Below are positions 60,200 through 64,000 of a stretch of DNA of 64,000 nt, piece after piece. This DNA is from Uranotaenia lowii. Taxonomy: Eukaryota > Arthropoda > Insecta > Diptera > Culicidae. Every line of letters begins with the position of its first letter. The stretch's first letter is position 1. A program made the position numbers and the translations under genes. The stretch spans positions 1 through 64,000 of the forward strand of contig NW_026597300.1 in the NCBI RefSeq assembly GCF_029784155.1, read 5' to 3'. The notes under the pieces are model-generated. The model was not told the origin of the DNA. It did not search any database and was given only the letters and a program-made list of their open reading frames with translations.

Positions 60200-60679
60200 A
60201 TGTTACTTGAACGCAATAACACAATGAAGAATAATAAGGAACTCGGGCAACATCGCTTCACACAACAGCCCAACAGCACTCAGCACGGATTACACAAAGA
60301 GAGTAGAAACAACGAGAAGAAAAAAAACCCGAACCGGCAAAGGACAGGGAGAATGGAACCGACGACGACGACTAGCAAGGACACAACCACGCGTCACAAC
60401 ATTCTCCAGCAAACTGACTCAACAGCGTCGGTGTTGCGATGTTCAGAGGCCTGCAGCAGACTGTATGAAACCGTCATCGCTTCAATCGTCATCAACATCA
60501 TCAGCGGAGTCGTCATCATCACCCTAACGGCGGATACACCTTCAAACGGTTTGACAATTCCCAGTCCAATTGGATTCCTTAACAAACACCAAGACTCAAC
60601 GCAAACTAGCCCTACAACAAACAACAAATACGTTTGTCAAACACGGAACGACCGTGTACGAGCTGCTTTGACCGGTTGA
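60200..60679 (+). CDS. Hypothetical ORF, 159 residues, coding status doubtful
   Basis: This is an ATG-initiated frame in the GC-richer block. The first half is rich in Asn, Gln, Thr, Lys and Arg. A hydrophobic stretch (VIASIVINIISGVVIITL) near residues 92-109 could be one membrane segment, and the rest is polar. No domain or family is recognised, and a minus-strand frame overlaps it at 60394-60627. It may be a chance frame in a CAA-rich 5' UTR. Confidence 0.15.
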   Translation: MLLERNNTMKNNKELGQHRFTQQPNSTQHGLHKESRNNEKKKNPNRQRTGRMEPTTTTSKDTTTRHNILQQTDSTASVLRCSEACSRLYETVIASIVINIISGVVIITLTADTPSNGLTIPSPIGFLNKHQDSTQTSPTTNNKYVCQTRNDRVRAALTG

Positions 60680-60965
60680 CCGGTTTTATGGCCAACGAAA
60701 GCACAGCTGTTGCACAGTGTGCAATTTGCTCTGACTCCACACTTCACGTCCCTAGGTATATACCTACTGTAGGGAGCTGAGCTGAGGTAAAAGCTGAGCA
60801 AATATCATTGCCCTGCCTGCCGGTCGGTGTTCGGATGAATGGATGGTTAGAAGGTTAGAAGCATAGCATCACACAATACACAACATTCAATTCAACGGCA
60901 CCAAAAGGCAATCCGTGTCTGCTCCGGTCGTGAGCAGGCAGGATTGGACAAATACAACGGTAAAT

Positions 60966-61047
60966 CGGGATTCGTGTTAAACTATGGGCTGATAAGGCCA
61001 CAACTAATCAAATTGACAGAATAAGTGTGGACTTAACACGAATCCCG
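60966..61047. repeat. 15-bp perfect inverted repeat
   Basis: 'cgggattcgtgttaa' (60966-60980) and its exact reverse complement (61033-61047) enclose 52 bases. It could be a stem-loop or the ends of a tiny transposon. No target duplication is evident. Confidence 0.7.
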
Positions 61048-62679
61048 AACCTGGATGACAAACATTTATTTATTATCGTCACCTGACAATAAGTTGGATT
61101 CCGTTACAGCTCAGCCGTCGTTTGTGTGCGTGTACAATGGACAGTGGAGGGAAATTATTCAAAAAAGGCCTATTGGCCGAGACGCTCGCAAAAATCGGCT
61201 ACACATCTCCCCTCCACACAAAAAAAAAAACCTAGTCCAAGGGACGACAAAGAAGCACACTTTCGGTTCATGTTCAAGCTTAATGTTAATCTCTACACTT
61301 CCAAATATGAAAGTCAACAGTTTGATTGTTCCCGTAAGGGCCACAAGACAGAAACTGTTCCGCAAATTTGAACTGATTTTTTATTATAATCGTTAAATTT
61401 CTCCTGAAATTGATACATATTCGTTGTTATAATCTTGTGCATGTGGATTATAATTGATGTTACAGTAGTGATTCAGTTTCTAATTTTTAATGTTTAATAG
61501 TGACTTACGTTTAGTGTTTCTTTCTGTATTTGTCGTCTATCCGGTATTTAGTCCTATACGGTACCAACGGTACGATCGATAGTAGCTCTGGCTATAAGAC
61601 GATTTGTTTTTAGCTTCTAATTTCAATGATTGTGTAGAATAAAATTAGTACCTGTTGTCTGTCGTGTCCTGGTTAATCGTAATCTTGTTAACCACGGTTC
61701 CGTCACTTGTCGTGTCACTAACCTTGTGTTGTAGAATAGGTAAGTATAACTTTTTATGTCGACTATAAATGTATATTATATTAATTCACCTTTTGGTATT
61801 TTAGTTCACGTCTCTAAGCGTTTTAAGTTATTGAAATACAGTAGAAATTTTCAAATAAAGAGCTATCTAAATAAATCAGCACAGCAATTCTAAATTCGCT
61901 TCTTACTCCAATGATGACTTGCTAAATTTAGTTGAGTAAACGATTGACAGATCTACCTTCTTATTGTTCACTTCTCTTTGCCTATGCTGTCCTACACTTC
62001 TTACATTTCTAGTAACCAGTGGAGCCGTCTTCTAGTGGGGGCTGATTGGAATAGGAGGCGTGGTCGCGCATTGCGTAACATTGATTCTTGCAGGCTTGGA
62101 CGGAGTCTTGCAGCCCGCAAAATCTATTGGAGTCATCATCTGATAATGTTTGAGCCAGGATAACCAAGGATGCACAATAGCAAATCGACCAAATAAACAC
62201 GTTTGAGAAAGTCTGCATGGATATTTTGCAATGGACACCGCCAAAGGTTAAGGAAGGCTCCGAATTGATCTCTGTTCTACCTATATCTGACACTCATCTC
62301 ATTATATAATATTTTTACTTTTTATAAATTATTCAGTCCCACCCGTCTCACCTCTTTCTTATTCTATATCCTTGACGCCATCAGAATCTTTCAGATAAAC
62401 CTCACTGGATTTACATTTTCTCAGTTGCTTCAATCTACATTCTTTTCATTACAAATCCCCTGATAACCAATTTCCAAAGATTTTACGTTTTTTTAAGATC
62501 TCTGTAAAATTTTGGATTTTATTTTAAACATGTATAACTATAAGGTTTATTAACCTATCCGCTATCTCTTCAGCAAGTTTGCTGTGTGATCTGCATTAAA
62601 CCGTATGTAGGTATGTATGTATGGTAGCACCCTTGGGTGCACGTTCGTTCCGCAGTTGTGGTGTGGCTAAGACACGACG
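61048..62679. other. Unassigned DNA
   Basis: No supported gene. 61977-62290 has overlapping short frames on both strands with no recognisable domain. A TATG-type microsatellite lies at 62602-62622. Confidence 0.3.
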
Positions 62680-63679
62680 ATGCTGACGAAGTTTGACTGC
62701 GTGGTAATGGACGACGAAACCTACGTCAAAGTCGACTACAAGCAGCTTCCGGGACAGGAGTTTTATACGGCAAAAGGAAAGGGAAAAGCAGCACATATTT
62801 TCAAGCAAATTCACTGTCAAAGTTCGCGAAGAAATATCTGCTTTGGCAAGCCATCTGTACCTGTGGCTTGAAAAGCAGCATTTTCATAGCTTCCGGGACT
62901 GTCAACCAAGAAATTTACGTTAAAGAGTGTTTGAATAAACGTCTGCTGCTTTTCCTGAAGAAACACGGTTGTTCCGTACTGTTTTTATTTATTTATTTCG
63001 CCAAACATTGTAGGCTACATATATAATAACTGAGCTCGGGATTGCAGGTTTAGAATAGGCTTAATAATAATGATTTTTCTTTACATTTACAAAGTCAGGT
63101 TCTTCGGTGCCTGTTACTGTAAAAACCTTTTTTCAGCTGCTGTTTTGACATAGTCAAAGTCTATGTTCTCATAATATTTATTGTAACTATACATTAAACA
63201 ATTCATTGGACTATATTTTCCATATCATCAGGATCATCTCCCAATTTGACAATTTCATATGACTGACATTTTCTTCTGGTAAATACAATATTTGAACATT
63301 AACTTCGTTTTGAAAGATTCTGAAGTCTTCTTCGCTATTTACTTTCATATAAAGCTTCATATCATTAGCATAAATTAGCACATTTGACTGCTTTTGGCCA
63401 GATTTGGCATCTTGCCATTACGGTAAAAAGGCCATGGAGTGGTACGTCGTCAACAACGTGCAGGTGGTTGCCAAGGACAAGAACCCACCCAATACGCCAG
63501 AGCTCCGCCCAATTGAGAAATACTGGGCTATTGTCAAGCGGAACCTAAAGAAGACCAAAAAAACTGCTAAGGACGAGCAGCAGTTCAAGGCAAACTGGCT
63601 TTCTGCGGCGAAGAAGGTGGACAAGGTGGCTGTACAAAATCTGATGGCAGGGGTTAAGCGTAAGGTCCGGCAATTCTGA
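62680..63679 (+). pseudogene. ITmD37E-type mariner transposase pseudogene
   Basis: Three segments of one transposase are visible. Segment 1 (62680-62815) has VVMDDETYVK, holding the first catalytic Asp, and LPGQEFYTA. Segment 2, in a shifted frame (about 62817-62986), has KYLLWQAICTCGL and NQEIYVKECLNKRLL. Segment 3 (about 63388-63679, after the nested insertion) has FWPDLASCHY, holding the second Asp, and TPELRPIEKYW, holding the Glu. Exactly 37 residues separate that Asp from the Glu, which defines the DD37E group. The N-terminal helix-turn-helix part is missing. One frameshift and one 400-bp insertion make it inactive. Confidence 0.85.
62987..63386 (-). mobile_element. Non-LTR retrotransposon fragment nested in the transposase
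   Basis: The ~400-bp insertion interrupts the transposase between GCSVLF and WPDLASCHY. 'actgttttt' (62978-62986) and 'actgctttt' (63387-63395) look like a 9-bp target duplication with one mismatch. On the minus strand the left (tail) end reads 'cgaaataaataaat', a simple-repeat LINE tail. At the other end the minus strand encodes VLIYANDMKLYMKV (about 63335-63380), the reverse transcriptase catalytic region of a Jockey/CR1-like element, in which YADD is changed to YAND. From that motif to the tail is only about 350 bp, so the copy is 5'-truncated and also internally deleted. Confidence 0.75.
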
Positions 63680-63830
63680 TTTGGAAAAGCGGAAGCCTAA
63701 CTTAATATTTTTCCTGAATTTTATACTAATTAAACTTGAAAAAAAATTTAATTTGATATTTTTAATAAACGATTTCATCGATTTACACGCGTTTTCCCTT
63801 GTCCAAATTGTGACCGTATCACCCTTTACT

Positions 63831-64000
63831 ATATATCCAGTTAATAACAGCTGGATGAGACGTTCAAGGGAATGGATTCGTAAGTAGAGTAACTCACGAT
63901 ATCCGAAGAGTTAGGATAGATTTGAGATGTTGAGATGTTATTGCCAAATATAAAACTAACTCACTATGCAAGTCTCTGTAATCCCCGCCCCGAGATTTGT
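63831..64000. other. Unassigned DNA to the window end
   Basis: The short flank after the mariner right end shows no features. Confidence 0.3.

Larger units (their letters stand above)
58580..60900. other. GC-richer block with CAA/CAG tracts, possible 5' region of an unseen gene
   Basis: Composition rises well above the surroundings. Tracts such as 'aacaacagcaacagcacatc' (59107), 'gatgatgatgatgatggg' (58903) and 'ccccaacaacctccaaac' (60031) are typical of insect 5' UTRs and promoters. No recognisable protein, no clear exon-intron structure and no direction could be set. It might be an alternative upstream promoter of the formin-like gene or of a neighbour to the right. Confidence 0.3.
62680..63830 (+). 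mobile_element. Broken DD37E-type Tc1/mariner element with right terminal repeat
   Basis: The element keeps the catalytic part of the transposase and, at 63795-63829, a right-end sequence 'ccaaattgtgaccgtatcac' followed by 'ccttta'. This resembles the inverted terminal repeat of mosquito ITmD37E elements. The matching left terminus and the N-terminal DNA-binding region are absent. A LINE fragment sits inside at about 62987-63386. Confidence 0.8.

Noticed and set aside
1..64000. CRISPR arrays, operons, phage or plasmid features
   Set aside because: None present. The tandem repeats have no regular spacers, and the DNA is plainly eukaryotic, with introns, LINEs, SINEs and MITEs.

Overview
The window looks like intronic and intergenic DNA from a repeat-rich insect genome. 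A mosquito (Culicidae) is the best guess. The reasons are a DD37E-type mariner transposase fragment, RTE-like non-LTR retrotransposons, TTAA-flanked and hAT-type elements, tRNA-derived SINE heads, and a dispersed repeat carrying the motifs 'tctgtctgttccctatagac' and 'cccatac' of a type I associate with mosquito genomes. The species cannot be named from this sequence. Nothing prokaryotic is present: no operons, ribosome binding sites or CRISPR arrays.

Only one host protein-coding segment is well supported. It is the first coding exon (19145-19447, minus strand) of a formin-like (Frl/FMNL-type) gene. It has an N-terminal MG for myristoylation, an in-frame upstream stop and a clean GTGAGT splice donor. 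The following exons would lie to the left, and none is recognisable in 1-19144, so that stretch is probably a long first intron. The more GC-rich 19448-20880 is the likely 5' UTR and promoter. A second GC-richer block (58580-60900) has CAA/CAG-rich tracts typical of insect 5' regions but no recognisable protein.

The rest is repeats. 1-8960 is largely T-rich low-complexity DNA with higher-order duplications. 8978-9224 is a fold-back MITE. 13455-14545, 28636-28792 and 43513-44745 belong to one hAT-like family, and the last is complete with an 8-bp target duplication. 15172-15706 is a TIR element that seems to keep an ATG, an intron and a splice acceptor. 16614-18477 is a young, 5'-truncated RTE-like LINE with a perfect 13-bp target-site duplication. 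24330-26230 and 31940-32240 hold a tandem ~150-bp module family. 26497-30157 is a 3.66-kb hAT-like element with an 8-bp target duplication and a G-run/C-run hairpin at its end. 33484-37565 is a 4-kb nonamer satellite built from the palindromic core TTGWCAA. 40385-42822 is a decayed RTE-like LINE. 45514-46029 is a fold-back element. 47399-48139 is a TTAA-flanked (piggyBac-like) MITE. 50202-50890 and 55467-56393 form a large inverted repeat whose arms are each tandem duplications, the right arm split by a 256-bp MITE. 62680-63830 is a broken DD37E mariner transposase with a LINE fragment nested inside it.

The picture is a long first intron and upstream region of a formin gene colonised by nested transposons and expanded by local satellite growth. 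The most unusual items are the self-complementary satellite, the inverted repeat with nested MITE, and the double-nested transposase remnant. I found no coherent multi-gene system.
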